Shown one piece after another: positions 52,401 through 64,000 of a DNA stretch of 64,000 bases; the first letter of the stretch is position 1; the number at the start of each line of letters is the position of its first letter. Source of the stretch: Vanilla planifolia. Taxonomy: Eukaryota > Streptophyta > Magnoliopsida > Asparagales > Orchidaceae. The notes below the pieces were generated by a model. It did not search any database. It was given only the letters and a program-made list of their open reading frames with translations, and had not been told where the DNA came from. The stretch covers positions 28,302,569 through 28,366,568 of the forward strand of contig CM043871.1 in the NCBI GenBank assembly GCA_023846275.1. Reading direction: 5' to 3'. A program made the translations under genes and the position numbers.

Positions 52401-55400
52401 CATTTCCCCTGATAACATTCAGCAAACCCAGCAAACCAAACTGATCAAATGTTTGTGTACCTTGCATGGACTTCAAGCTATGATCTCTATAAGATTGATT
52501 AAGTGCAGAAATCTGTTGCATGCGAATTTGAGATTGATTCTGTGGGTGTTGATATTGCTGAACCAACTGATCATAAGATCCAATGCCCGAAGCTAGATTA
52601 TGAGAACTTAATGATCTTAATGGAATGCCAGGATATCCAATGTTCTGAATATGAAAAATGAAAGATAAAGAAAAAGTTTCCACCAAATTATGCAAACAAA
52701 TCAATTTAACCTATTTCAACATCAAAGCACTACCATTTCAGTAACATACTTGTGGATGATAAGCTCCATGTGGGGATTGAAACAAATCAGAGCCATACAC
52801 GTGGAGCAGATCTTGATTGTTTCCAGATAAAAAGGGGGGACTGCCACCACTACCAACTGAAGTTCCCTGTTGCTGTTGTTGACGATTGAAAGAGTAGGTG
52901 CCTCCAAGGCCGAATCCGCCAGACCGCCCCATCTACATGATACCATAGTCTAAATTACGATTGAAGGGAAAGTCAAAATATGTCGTTCACCATTCCAGAA
53001 AAAAGTAGCTTCATTACACTTACAGGGAAGCTTTGTGACTGCATTACAGAAACATTCTCATGATGTTCCTTCTGATGCAAATCCATTGAAAATTCAGAGT
53101 TTCCACCTATAGAATTAGCAAAGCAAAGCATCTAATCTTAATAAAATTCCAAAATAAAGGTTAACTCAATGTAGAGAAACTAAATACAATGGATAATAAT
53201 CATATTAGAGATGAAATTTTCATAACCAAGATACAAATTTAGTGTTTCTACAGTAATCTTGTCAATAATTTTAAACAGACTGAATGACCTGTGCAACTTG
53301 TATTTTAAACCAAACAACAACGCCCTTCACAAACAAATGTTTTCAAAAGTATTGAAGTGTATCTAGCCGCATCATTCAGCATGATGCGTCAGATCTCCAA
53401 TTTGATAGGGACTTTATAAGAAATTACAAATGCATAAAGGCTTGCTTCAAAAGTTGCAATTAAAAAAGGTGGACTAAGTGAATTAAAAAATTTCATCCTA
53501 AAAAGAAAAATTGATTTCACTAGAAAACAAATTGGAAAACATGGACACATGGAAACTTTGGGTGAAAGGAAGATAATAATCTGAGTGTTAAAACCTTTTC
53601 AGAATTCACTGCATTATCATTCACATCTAAAATCCTGTGCTCCACTAAGCAATAATCCTTAAAGGCACAACTACAACATTTTCCTTAGCTTGGCCGAAAT
53701 AGGTTCCACAGAAACACTCTCAAGATATTACGTTTTGTTCAACCTTGTCATAAACCCATCAAGGTCAATATAAGAGTACTGAAAGACCTAAATATCAAAC
53801 AACGTTACTTCAAATATCCTTAGCCCATCACAAAAGTTCTGATGATACCGCTAACCACCATAGGGTGACACAGAAGATAACAGAAAGATTATATAAAAAA
53901 TGGTGCAAAATTTTTATCAATCAAGTACCTTTATATCCAGGCAATGCTGGAAAATCTTCATTTTGAATGCTAAATTCCTGATTTTGTTGGACAATTGAGC
54001 TTACACCAAGACCTTGTTTCCTGAGTGAACCTACATATCATGGCCATCAGGATCTGCTTTGAAAAAGTTTCACTTGAAAACTTTCAAATGTATACTCACC
54101 CAATTGGCTGTGAGCCCCACCAGCTGAATTAGGTCGCCCAGCTAACTGTGGGAAATCATTTATGTCAAACGGAGAAACATCATTAGAGTTGACATCATTC
54201 AACATCCCCATAGGGCTTAACAAATTGTTCCCTCCTTGTAACTGACTCTGAGAGATAGGCCCTCCTGACATAGTGTATGAATTTCTAAGCATTCCCATCA
54301 TCTGCGGACCTGAATTGAAGAATAGATCTTTAAAATCAATCAATAGTGAAAATTAAATTGAATATGCTCTCATAATAGTTAGTTATTGGCATAAAGATGA
54401 AAGAACATGAAATATGTATCAGAGCAAAAATTCAACTCGATATACCATGGGCAAAGATAATTTATATCTAACTAAAAAATCAGGCAATAGATGATATCAT
54501 GTTTTACAAAAATAACCACATGCATGAGTTAGGGAAGGTTCAGATCTATTCAATAGATTGCAGGAACGTAAATTGGGTCATGCGACACCCACCACTCATT
54601 AAGATAGATGATTAAATGGGCTTCAACACCGCCCAAAACAAGCCCTAAAAATGATGGGAGAGACGAATAATAAACAGGGCAACCACAACTACAATAAAAC
54701 CATTGGAATTTAGGATTGGGAGGAGCAAAAACACATTTCTTATAGAAGAGGAAATGGATGATAAGTTAGGCGGTAAGCAAGAAGAGAAATATATGGACTG
54801 CTTATCTCCTGGCATAAGAAAAAAAATGCCCTAGGTTGATCAGCCACTACGGGGTTCAAATCAATGAATTAAGAATACATTGATGTACTTATTACAATCA
54901 CCATATAGCTAACCTAGTTTTTCTTTTAAGCAAAATCTAAACCATGAATAGAACTAAGGAAAGGCAGTAGACTTCCTAGATACAATATGCCATCTCCTAA
55001 GCCTTAGAAGAGTAAAATAAAAGCCCTGGAAAGGGGGGCCGACCCTTCTCCAAATAAAAGATGTGGCTGGCATACTCTCTTAGGAAGAATAAGAACCCTA
55101 GTTTTTTTTAGCCTTCTAGCATCAGTGATGGAATCCCATCTTATCTCCATATGATCCTCATTCCCTCACCAGAATAAAACAACTCAAAAGCCTAGGTGAA
55201 GTAGCATCAATGGAAACTAAGAGAAATTCAGCAGGCTCAAAAGCTAGTCAAAACTGAGTTCAGCATCACCTCTTCAAATTAGAGCATGAAGTTGGGAGTT
55301 ACAAACCATAAGGAGCTTAAAAAGGGAACAAAAGATCAGCCCAAAAAAAAATCAAGAAATCAAAGGAATCGCCGAGAAATGGCAGAGGTGAGAACATATA

Positions 55401-58400
55401 ACTCATCCTATGGAAACTAAAGAGCTAGAGTACTCGAGAGAGATTTTAGGAAGACCTAAGAAATCAATTGCAAAAGTGGAAATCAGTAAGGTCAACTCCA
55501 TGAGAAGAATAGAGATTTTAATTAAAGCATAGAATAAACTCCAAAAATTCCAAATACTTGGAGAAAATCATAAATGAAACTCTTACATCGATTGTAAGAA
55601 TTTGCATTGTTTAGATAAGTGAGAGAAAGAATCCTCATTCACAGAAAATAATGTTCATAAAAGAAATGGAACATCACATCTTCAAATTTCTTGTTGGATT
55701 GTTATTCAAAGAAGATCAAAGGAACAATTGGTATGGAGTCAATGTTGGTATTGTAGGGTTCATGACTAGACAAAGATACTTAAGTTGACACAAAAATGAG
55801 TACTTAAAAACAAGAACAAATCACTAGATGCACAAGAAACATCAACAATAAAGTTTAGCCACAAATACATATTATCAAAAATAGTGCGTTACCTTGCAAC
55901 AAGAAGATGCATGGCAATGATAGATAATGATTAAAATAGTAATCACCCAGAATAATCTACTTATTCTCAACAATACAAAAAGCCGCTTTCTCATTAGGAC
56001 GATCAAGGTTCTTAACTAGCTAACAAGGATGTATGGCCATTCTGTAAGGAAGGTTTGCAACCAACCAAAACGAGACATAAAAGGTCCATGGCCAGTTGCT
56101 GAGGAGCTACAACCACTTGGTGAGGATAGAACACGACCGTTTGATGATGATAGACCACAAAAGTTTGTTAAGGGTTCGACAAAAAATTCTTTGATGAGAC
56201 ACAACAAATGACAAAAAGGAGCAATGAACAATTGGCAAGAATGGATTGCAATCACTTCGTAAGGAAACTATATTATCAATTACCAAAGATATATTGTGAA
56301 CTAGGCATGGTTAACACGTCACAGAAGAGAATAGAAAGTGGTAGTCGAACACACTTTACAACACAACAAGATAACTTCAACACTTCGAACCACAAAAGCC
56401 ATAAAATGGTCTATTAGGTGATCATTAGATTTTCAACGATGCAACATTTATTATCATTTTCTAACAAAGAGGACAATTATTGAAAACACTAATAAAATGA
56501 AAAACACTAATAAAATGAAAAGCATCCTTGACAATCAAACCATCAACTAGAACATGTATCATAGCTAGTAGAAAAAAGACAAACTCCCACTTACAATAAC
56601 TACCATATCTCTTCTTCAAGGATCTATGTTTCATAACTTAAGGTCTAAACAAGCCTCATTATATTTTTTAGAAAAAAATATAAAATAATTAGATGAAGAC
56701 AATAAATCATTGGCCATTAGAGAGGCCATGGTTTTACCTAAGTTTAAGATTTTTAGTGTAAACTAACCTCTCTTTATCTCTCTTGCACCATTGAACAATT
56801 TCAACGTGTTTTATTTTGTTTGCCTTTTCCATTGTCTTTGTTTTTCCCTGAATTCATGGATAAAGCAACTATTATTTTCTCTTTAGACACCTAATTTCTT
56901 TCGCCAATACTGTCCTCCTTATACTTATAAAGAGAACTTGATAGAAAATATCACAGGTTGATCATGCAAATTTCCCTTCCTTGGGATTAGGTCTTTTTTT
57001 TTTCATGACTAAACTTGCACCTCATATGCTTGATTTTAGATCTAATAAGAACAAACCCCTTCGGTTTTTGGTCATTCCCTAACTTTATCAATAAGTAAAA
57101 CATCAAAAACATGCATCATGATACTTCACCTTGAATTTCACTAATAACAGTATTTATAATTAATGAAAAGAATACTAAAAAATTCAAAATGATTGCTTGA
57201 TAAATCCAACCACAATCAACAAATCTTTTGTCAAATCACCTTAAGTGTGTGGACAAATCAATATCTATAATATGTTCCTAATGGATTTAATTTATATGAT
57301 GATCACTTAATTCTTTACTAATTTCTTTCAAAATATTTCTATTGCTGCTCTACCATACATCTATTCTAAGTCAATAAAATAAAAGTGAAGATCTTCACTT
57401 AACCTAAATAATCTAATAAACCTCCCTTTAGGGGCATAATCTCAACGGTTAACAGCATAACACAAAATTGGTTTGAATATATCTTGGTCTCACATCATAA
57501 TATGCACTCAAACTCTCTCAAAAAGTTCCAAAATACGGTTCATCAAGTTAGTTTTCCTAATAAACAACATAATTCCCAATATCCCATTAGATTTTATAAA
57601 TAAGTTTCAAAATACATTTTCATCACTCATTTGTCATCCCTTTCATTTAAAAAATATCAAATAGTTCAATAAACCATGGGACGTCCTCTTCTAACGTATA
57701 TTTCCATACACCAACGGGAATGACATTTGTTTATATTGCTTTTCGAACTTCTTTAATACATCATTCACTTACATTTTATAAAAACATTGATTAATATCCT
57801 AATACTCGATTAGTATGATTTAATTATTATCCTTAGTACATTTTAACTATTCAAGATGTTTAGTTTTCTTCATCTTTAATATAACAAATTTATATTTACA
57901 TCTTTCTCCCTCTTTAATATCCAGTTTCATATATAGATATTAAAAAGTTGTTTTCTTAATAATATTAGTAAGTTTTCTAGTCTCTTACCTTCCTATACTT
58001 CATATCTCTTTTAATTTTCCACTCTTACAATTCAACCACATTTTATAACAAACTTTTCCTTGTTTATCTTATATCATAATTCTTATTTCTACTACCAAGT
58101 TGCTTTGTTATTTGACCTTTAGATTCTTAAAACATATCCTTACTTACATTACAAATACAACTAACCTCATACAAAATTTTCTTTGTATGCATAACAAGGG
58201 CATAGTTCTAAGTTCATAGTCATAAACAAGACATCACTTAATCCAGCATCAGTCCAATGGAGAATTTCATCATTCCATATAATATACCTTATTTTTTTTT
58301 TTAACATTAATTTTCTTCCTCCTACTCATCTCTTGCTAGCCTTAGAGGAAAAGTGGCGTTTATCTGAATTCAACCCTCAGAAATATTTGAAAGCTTTGGG

Positions 58401-59711
58401 CAATATAAAATAAAGGTATCCTGGAATCCCATAGTTTGACGTGAAATAATACAGGATTCAATGAAAAGCACAAAAACACTCAATAGTAAAATGACAAATT
58501 GATAGACGATGGTGACGGCAGTCTTGGAAAATTCTCAAATTTTACCCAAAGTGATTTGATTTGCAACGCAGCCAACAAAGATCTAAAACTGCTGCCTAAG
58601 CTTAAAGAACTAGGTAAAACTGAAGTCAAAGATCCAAAACAATGGCCTCAAAAACGCTTAGCGCTACTTGAAATAGGCACCAAATATTTGAGATTTAATT
58701 GCAATTTAACATAAATAAAATATGACACAGAGATGATTCACTTCTGTCATCATAAAAAGAAACTTCAACAAGCAAGGAAGAAAATTAAGAGGAAAAGCTG
58801 TATCCTTCATCAAAGTCAAAATCGGACCTGGTTGAAGCATGCTGCCCATCAACCTATTAGACCCTTGAATATTAATTGCTCCAGAAGCACTATTAGCACC
58901 TAAATTGGCTCGTGATGCAAGGCTTGGAATGGTTAATCCACCTGAGCTTATGTTTCTTCCAGCACTAACCCCAGTAGAAATGTTCCCTGCCGTACTTGAA
59001 ATTCGAGGGCCTAAATTTCCCAAAATAGGGTTGATCCCCATTCCAGGAACAGAGTTTCTGTTGCCAATAGATGTAGAACTAGAAGAAACGCCAGCAATGG
59101 ACCCACCAACTCCATTGATACCACCACCAAAGCCTGGGCTACCAACAACATTTAAACCACCTCTATCTGGGATCCCTGAGTGTCCATGTGAAATCTGCAT
59201 GATGGAACAAATGAACAGATGGAACAAATGAACAGAGTTAATTTATCTAAGAGAGACCAGACAAAATGAATAAAAGATGCTGCACAAGATGAAACAAATA
59301 AATAATTCCTTTTGTCATATGACCCTCAAATAGCTCCAACGACCGCAAAATAAACAAAGTGTTGATCTACCTGAGACAAAGCAACTGGCAGATTACTGGA
59401 CGAAAATCTTCCACCATTAATGTTCATGGGCTGCTGAAGACCACTGGAAGGGCCAGTTGTCATTGTTGTGTTCCGTGATGCAATTGAACTCAGGATGTTT
59501 GGAACAAAGCTTCCATGCATAGTATGTAACCCTGCATGCTAACTACGAGTTTATTTGCTTATGAGATGTTTAAGTCGTATTGGCTGGGTGAAAAATTATA
59601 CTCACCAGAGTGATGAAAACTAGGGGCATTAGCAGATTGAGCAGAAAATGATGATGCCAAAGCCCTCCCAGTTGCTTCAGCAAGATTTGAATTTGAACCA
59701 TTAAGACTTGA
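49460..59711 (-). CDS. NOT2: CCR4-NOT complex subunit NOT2 (VIP2-like), 5' end not seen
   Basis: A scaffold subunit of the CCR4-NOT deadenylase/transcription complex. Plant NOT2 proteins also bind RNA polymerase II and Dicer factors. Exons on the minus strand: 59,711-59,606, 59,531-59,371, 59,194-58,828, 54,309-54,100, 54,030-53,929, 53,106-53,024, 52,932-52,750, 52,644-52,219, 52,143-52,091, 52,016-51,975, 49,733-49,595 and 49,513-49,460 (stop TAG). All junctions are GT-AG and keep phase, giving 641 residues. The first part is Gly/Ser/Asn-rich and disordered (SSLNGSNSNLAEATGR.., NRNSVPGMGI, GRNISSGGL). Later come NEDFPALPGYKGGNSE and a Gln run. The C-terminal NOT2/3/5 domain starts at FGLLGLLNVI and includes FYIFYSMPKDEAQLFAANEL, RGWFYHKELRLW and TYERGSYHYMDPNTW. 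A small first exon (the family starts with about six codons, MSGLLN) was not found and is probably beyond a long intron. The last exon ends DNFVLYYDAVENQAYLP, shorter and more divergent than usual. Confidence 0.93.
50713..50743. repeat. Perfect 12-bp inverted repeat in NOT2 intron
   Basis: GGATGGTCCGAT (50,713-50,724) pairs with ATCGGACCATCC (50,732-50,743) across a 7-nt loop. It lies at the left edge of the block of related GGATCGTCCGATCC words and may be part of a transposon end. Confidence 0.9.
50839..50994. repeat. 52-bp tandem repeat, three copies
   Basis: Units start with ATTGGAT at 50,839, 50,891 and 50,943. Each continues with a variant of CRTYCRATCYACTTCCATKG, then AACCATCTAATAAMCATTTG and ATAGA. 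Copies are about 90% alike by eye. There is no spacer/repeat alternation. Confidence 0.93.
54310..58827 (-). other. NOT2 intron of 4.5 kb
   Basis: The largest internal intron visible. It contains AT-rich DNA and a degenerate ~24-bp periodic stretch at 56,096-56,290. No exon that keeps the NOT2 frame is needed within it, because exons 58,828-59,194 and 54,100-54,309 join perfectly (QPG|PQMMGML). The compositional heterogeneity suggests old insertions. Confidence 0.75.
56096..56290. repeat. Degenerate ~24-bp periodic repeat in NOT2 intron
   Basis: Successive words resemble GTGAGGATAGAACACGACCG and ATGATGATAGACCACAAAAG, each followed by TTTG, then progressively degraded forms. The 60-79 codon frames on both strands are products of this periodicity. 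Confidence 0.45.
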
Positions 59712-62554
59712 CTGAAACAAAAATTTTAAACAACGACATTAAACAAACAAGACTTTCACATACTCCAGCTGAAGCAGTCGACAACATGAATACTTTATTA
59801 GAAAAAGAAGCCTAGACCATTCATTCACTAACTCTCCCACACTCTCATGCTTATAATGAATATCCTAGCGTTAATAAGTACATCATTTCTCCTATTTTAA
59901 GCAAAAGGCCACTTCAATGTTTACTTTTCAAGTCTCATTTGTAACTAGCATCATGATAAGTTCAAATACAAGTCATTCAATATAAGAAATTAAAACATAA
60001 TACAATTTAACAGTACTCTCAAAGATGAACACTTCTATACTATTTATGCTACAATGGAAACTTAAAAATCGACATTAAACAAAGATGGATTGAGATGTTT
60101 TCTATTCTTTTATGGTTAGATGGGTATGATCTAATCTACAATATAGATGATGCACCTTTAATTCATTTCATTTTTCAACTTCAAGTATGATAATATAATC
60201 GATTACATAGGTGAATTAAAAAATCAAGAGCATGTTAAACCTAATGTACTAGCATATGAAATAATTATCTATACACTACCATTATCATTTGGCAATATTA
60301 AAAATGTGGAGGTGAAACTAAGTATTTGATAAGCAACATAGATGTTGTCCAGCTAATATGAAAACGAATCTTCAACAAAAACATGGTAATGCAAGGGAAC
60401 AACCCGAGATTAGCATGTTCTACTACTTAAGTACAATGAAAAGAGATAAGAGCTTGCATTTTAACATAACAATATGAGCAATTGTTCCCATTTTGCTGAT
60501 GAATGCAGTAACGAACTAGTCAACACCATTAGGATGAATATAGATACTTGGAACACCAACAATCTAAATGGGTATGCATAAGGACCCAATAAAATTGATG
60601 TTTTGAGTTAAAAACATGGTAAATCAATGTTACGGTTTTAAAAGGGAAAAGCCAAAACTCTTTTGAAGCTTTCCATAGCATATGATTATTTAATTTATGA
60701 AAATACCTTACAATAATATATGAGAATACCTTATAATAATGATGTTAAACCAACACCAACTGATTTTCTTTTATACAAAAATTTTTGGTTATTCCAAAAA
60801 GAAGTATTAGTTGACACCAACTGACAAGGACATTAAGGCTAAGAATTGGGAAAGATAAGAAAGTTAAAATTATTTGATAGAGACCGGTTATGTCGCAAGG
60901 TACCAAAGAACATTCATGAAGAATCTAAGCATTCTGTACTATAAGAGTGCTTGATGGGAAAAACAAGAAGTTCAAGAATATTAAAATAGAAGAAACAGCA
61001 ACAGAAACTGATATAGCTGCAAGAATATTAAGATCTAAAAAGATGTAAATCTCAAACCAAAAAGATCTGCTGATACTCTTATAGATGCAAGTGTAAATGA
61101 GAAAAGATGTTTCATTGTTTACCAGCTTGTTCGATAAAATCAATAAAATAACATTGCTAAATGAATGTAGGACAGTTCCTGTAATAACTATATATAATAT
61201 CAAGATTCAAAACAATATAAAATTACACCAACTATAAAAGAATTATGATGAAAATAACATTATACCAATTATAAAAAAGTTATGATAACAATATATACCT
61301 TGGAATTGTGTTTGAATATGATTGAAAACATATTATGGCCATATTATATTGTAAGAATCAATTTGGTTATATATTAGATAAGTGTACAGTAACGGATACA
61401 CATTTATCATGTGCATGCATATGTGAAAAAGTCAAAGACCAAAAAGGTTATGAGATTTAGAAAAAAAGAAGTGCTTGAAAAAGTTCCAATAGAAATGCTT
61501 TTGAAAGTTTTTGGAAAGAAAGAGCTTTGTGTTTCTAACATTGGAGCATTTAAAAACACATACGAATGTCCAAATGACGTGTACCAAAATTTGATTAAAA
61601 AAAGGTTTAATTGAAATAGAATTCATCCTGAATGTACTAACAACATAGTCAAGGTATAAGCATTAGTATCAAATACTTTGGATCTACTTCAAAAATTGTC
61701 AAGGAATTAGGTAATTATGTGCATAACAACATCAAATATGGCTTTTGAAAAGAATTGCATATGGTGTATTGACTGATAAAAAAGTTAGAGAAGTTTAAAG
61801 ATAAATTCATAAGAATGAAGCTTGACCAAAAATGTCGCACAATGAGCTAAAAGCTGATCTACAAGCATAGGCATAAAATGGAATTTATCGCCAAAATAAG
61901 GATGCTAAGAAAGTTCAGTGACTATAAAAACAAGGTGAGCAATCCATAATGAGATTGGAATACTTGAAATTAAGGATAAGCTCCAAAAGCAAGCTTAGAT
62001 TGTTCAAAGTTACAAAGAGTGGGCCATTAAATTCACCATGTGAGATTTATGGGGATGTGCCCATGTCTAAAAGGGAAGATGAAATGGAAAGCCATGACAA
62101 AAGATTATTGAAAATATTATGCATACTTATTTCCTTAATGACCTATTACTTGCTAAGCCATAAGAGACAAAAGAGAATTATAATAAATACCACTTACCAT
62201 TATTAAGACTTATTATTCTTATTACCTTTAGTTATCATATTTAAAATATGATCATAACAACAATGCATTTAACATGACACTACAAATTTGAAATACTATC
62301 GTATTGGTGACTAAAAATTATGTATGAACTTTGGAAAGGTTCAAAACCATGCAATTTTTTATAATTCTATATGCACATGCATTATACAAGTGCAATACGA
62401 TAATGTTAAGCTGAACATAGTTCATTTCCTCTAATTTTGAATAATTTATAAAGAATTAGACTCATAAAACCTAGAGTATATTATCATCTCTCCATAAAAT
62501 TAATTTTAAATCTTAATTTAATAGTCCTAAAACAGTAGATTTTAAATAACCGGC
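59712..62554. other. Probable NOT2 first intron / 5' flank
   Basis: No NOT2 start exon was recognised here. A plus-strand frame at 61,411-61,614 (it includes LLKVFGKKELCVSNIGAFKN) is more protein-like than its neighbours and may be a transposon remnant, but I cannot assign it. The rest is AT-rich with no supported feature. Confidence 0.5.
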
Positions 62555-63690
62555 ATTAAGACTACAACTTACTGATTCACATGACTAAATGGTTTAATAA
62601 TTCTATTACATGTTACAACTAAATCTTCCAACATAAGAAATTAGTTCATGTAAAACAAATATCAAAATTGCATGTCAAGTGGTCAGTTTTACATCTACTA
62701 TAAAGTTCATATGTTTGCATTTTCTTTCTTGTTTGAACTTTACACTTCACAAAAAAGAATGGATAAAACTATCTGCCAATGCCCATTAAGAAACTCCTTA
62801 AAACAAAAAAGGGCATTGAGCATCTTATCAACTCTCTATAGTATTAAACTTGAGTATCAACTTAATATTCCTGATTCACGGTTCATTAGCATTACCTACA
62901 ATTAAGACTAAGACGTAACTTGATACATCTAAATGGTTTTATATGTTAGAACAAGATATAAACCATTTAGACATTAATTTGATAAAGCCCTCCTATATAA
63001 TGGACTAGTTTATGTAAAACAATACAAAAATCACATGCCAAATGCTGAATCTTGCATTGAATCTAAGGTTCACTTGTTTAAAGTTCCCTTATTATTTGAA
63101 TTTTCAAATCCTTCTTCACAAAGAAAAATGTTTACTAGTGCCATATATCCCAAAAAAAAATTGGACAAAACTATCTATTAATGTCCTTTTTAAGAAACTC
63201 CATAATAAAATCACAAGGACAAAAAGTATGTCACCTCTCTATAAATTAAACTTAAGTCAATTTAATACTCTTAAGATATTGAACTTTTAAATCACTTTAC
63301 ATTAAGACTACAAGTTATAACTTAACATATCCAAAAGGTTTTACATATTACATGAATATATAAACCTATTATACATTAGTTTGACCCAATCCTCAGATAT
63401 AATGGAAATTTTATGTAAAACAAAACAAAAATCACATGCCAAATGCTTTATCTTGTACCAAATCCAATGTCCATTTGGTTGAAGTTTCTCCCTTATCTAA
63501 ATTTCACTTCTTTTGTCATAAAAAAAAAATTACAAGTGCCATTCATCAAAAATATGTATAAAACTCTGTTAATGCCTTTTTAAGAAGCTTCATAATAAAT
63601 AAAGATGCATACATGTTAAGTAAATCCTAAACATAACCCAAATTCAATTGTTAATACTTTATTTAAAAATTTATATTACTAATACTAACA
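62555..63690. repeat. Diverged tandem repeat, three units of 0.35-0.4 kb
   Basis: Units start with ATTAAGACTA at 62,555, 62,901 and 63,301. Recurring landmarks are ATGTAAAACAA (about 62,648, 63,014, 63,413), CACATGCCAAATGCT (63,033 and 63,432, with a variant at 62,669), AAAACTCTRTTAATG or AAAACTATCTATTAATG, and TTAAGAARCTYCATAATAAA. Copies have many substitutions. It is non-coding. Confidence 0.85.
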
Positions 63691-64000
63691 GTCCATCAAA
63701 TATCAGTTTAACACTTTCACATACTTAACAAATATAAATGCTCTATTTCCTCTAAAGAGTTTGCCCTATATGCTATGAATAACAAACGGTATCTTGTAAT
63801 CATGAACTCAATCTTCTTGTTTACTTTAGGTATGATTTCTTTCTTTGCGTGTTAATAAAACTAAGTACTTGTTTCCATAGTGCCTCACCACAAGAGGTGC
63901 TCCCAAAATGGCAACCACTCCAAAAGAGAGTTTACATAAATAGTCATTTTACAACATTCAAGATTTTCATGGAAGCAAAAAGTATAATAACTCTATGATT
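63691..64000. other. AT-rich end of window
   Basis: No feature was recognised. It could still be within the NOT2 first intron. Confidence 0.4.

Overview
The window is nuclear DNA of a flowering plant. It is very AT-rich and low in genes, with spliced genes in GC-richer islands and many decayed retroelements and tandem duplications. The marked GC contrast between the MYB and amine oxidase exons and their surroundings suggests a non-grass monocot, but this is inference. No bacterial, organellar or CRISPR-like features were seen.

Layout. (1) 1-11,300 is mostly non-coding. It has a possible orphan first exon at 4,271-4,503 (-), a diverged tandem array at about 2,440-4,250, an 800-bp duplication at 5,550-7,570 and a GC-richer island at 8,930-9,770. 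A broken receptor-kinase tail lies at 11,329-11,595 (-). (2) 12,600-33,200 is a retrotransposon graveyard. Two LTR-like direct repeats of about 1.9-2.1 kb (15,740-17,817 and 27,470-29,372) bound a decayed Ty3/gypsy-type element on the minus strand. A Ty1/copia-type remnant lies to its right, with a 65-codon RNase H piece (30,778-30,972) and a primer-binding-site/LTR junction near 32,370-32,383. (3) 35,900-59,711 is the gene-bearing part: an R2R3-MYB of the MYB52/54/56/105/117 type (36,284-37,410, +), intronless UTP15 (39,521-41,128, +), a secreted copper amine oxidase (45,432-47,698, -) and a long NOT2/VIP2 gene of the CCR4-NOT complex (49,460 to beyond 59,711, -). (4) 59,712-64,000 is probably the first intron or 5' flank of NOT2 and holds a 0.35-0.4 kb tandem repeat.

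The four genes have unrelated roles: transcriptional control, ribosome biogenesis (SSU processome), apoplastic polyamine/amine oxidation, and mRNA deadenylation or transcription control. They are simply neighbours. Exon boundaries were read from GT/AG signals and reading phase, and the protein families from motifs. I found no convincing previously undescribed system. The most distinctive non-genic signals are the LTRs packed with a degenerate palindromic ATCRTAYTGTAYGAT-like motif, the several diverged tandem duplications, and a uORF plus GA tract in the MYB leader.
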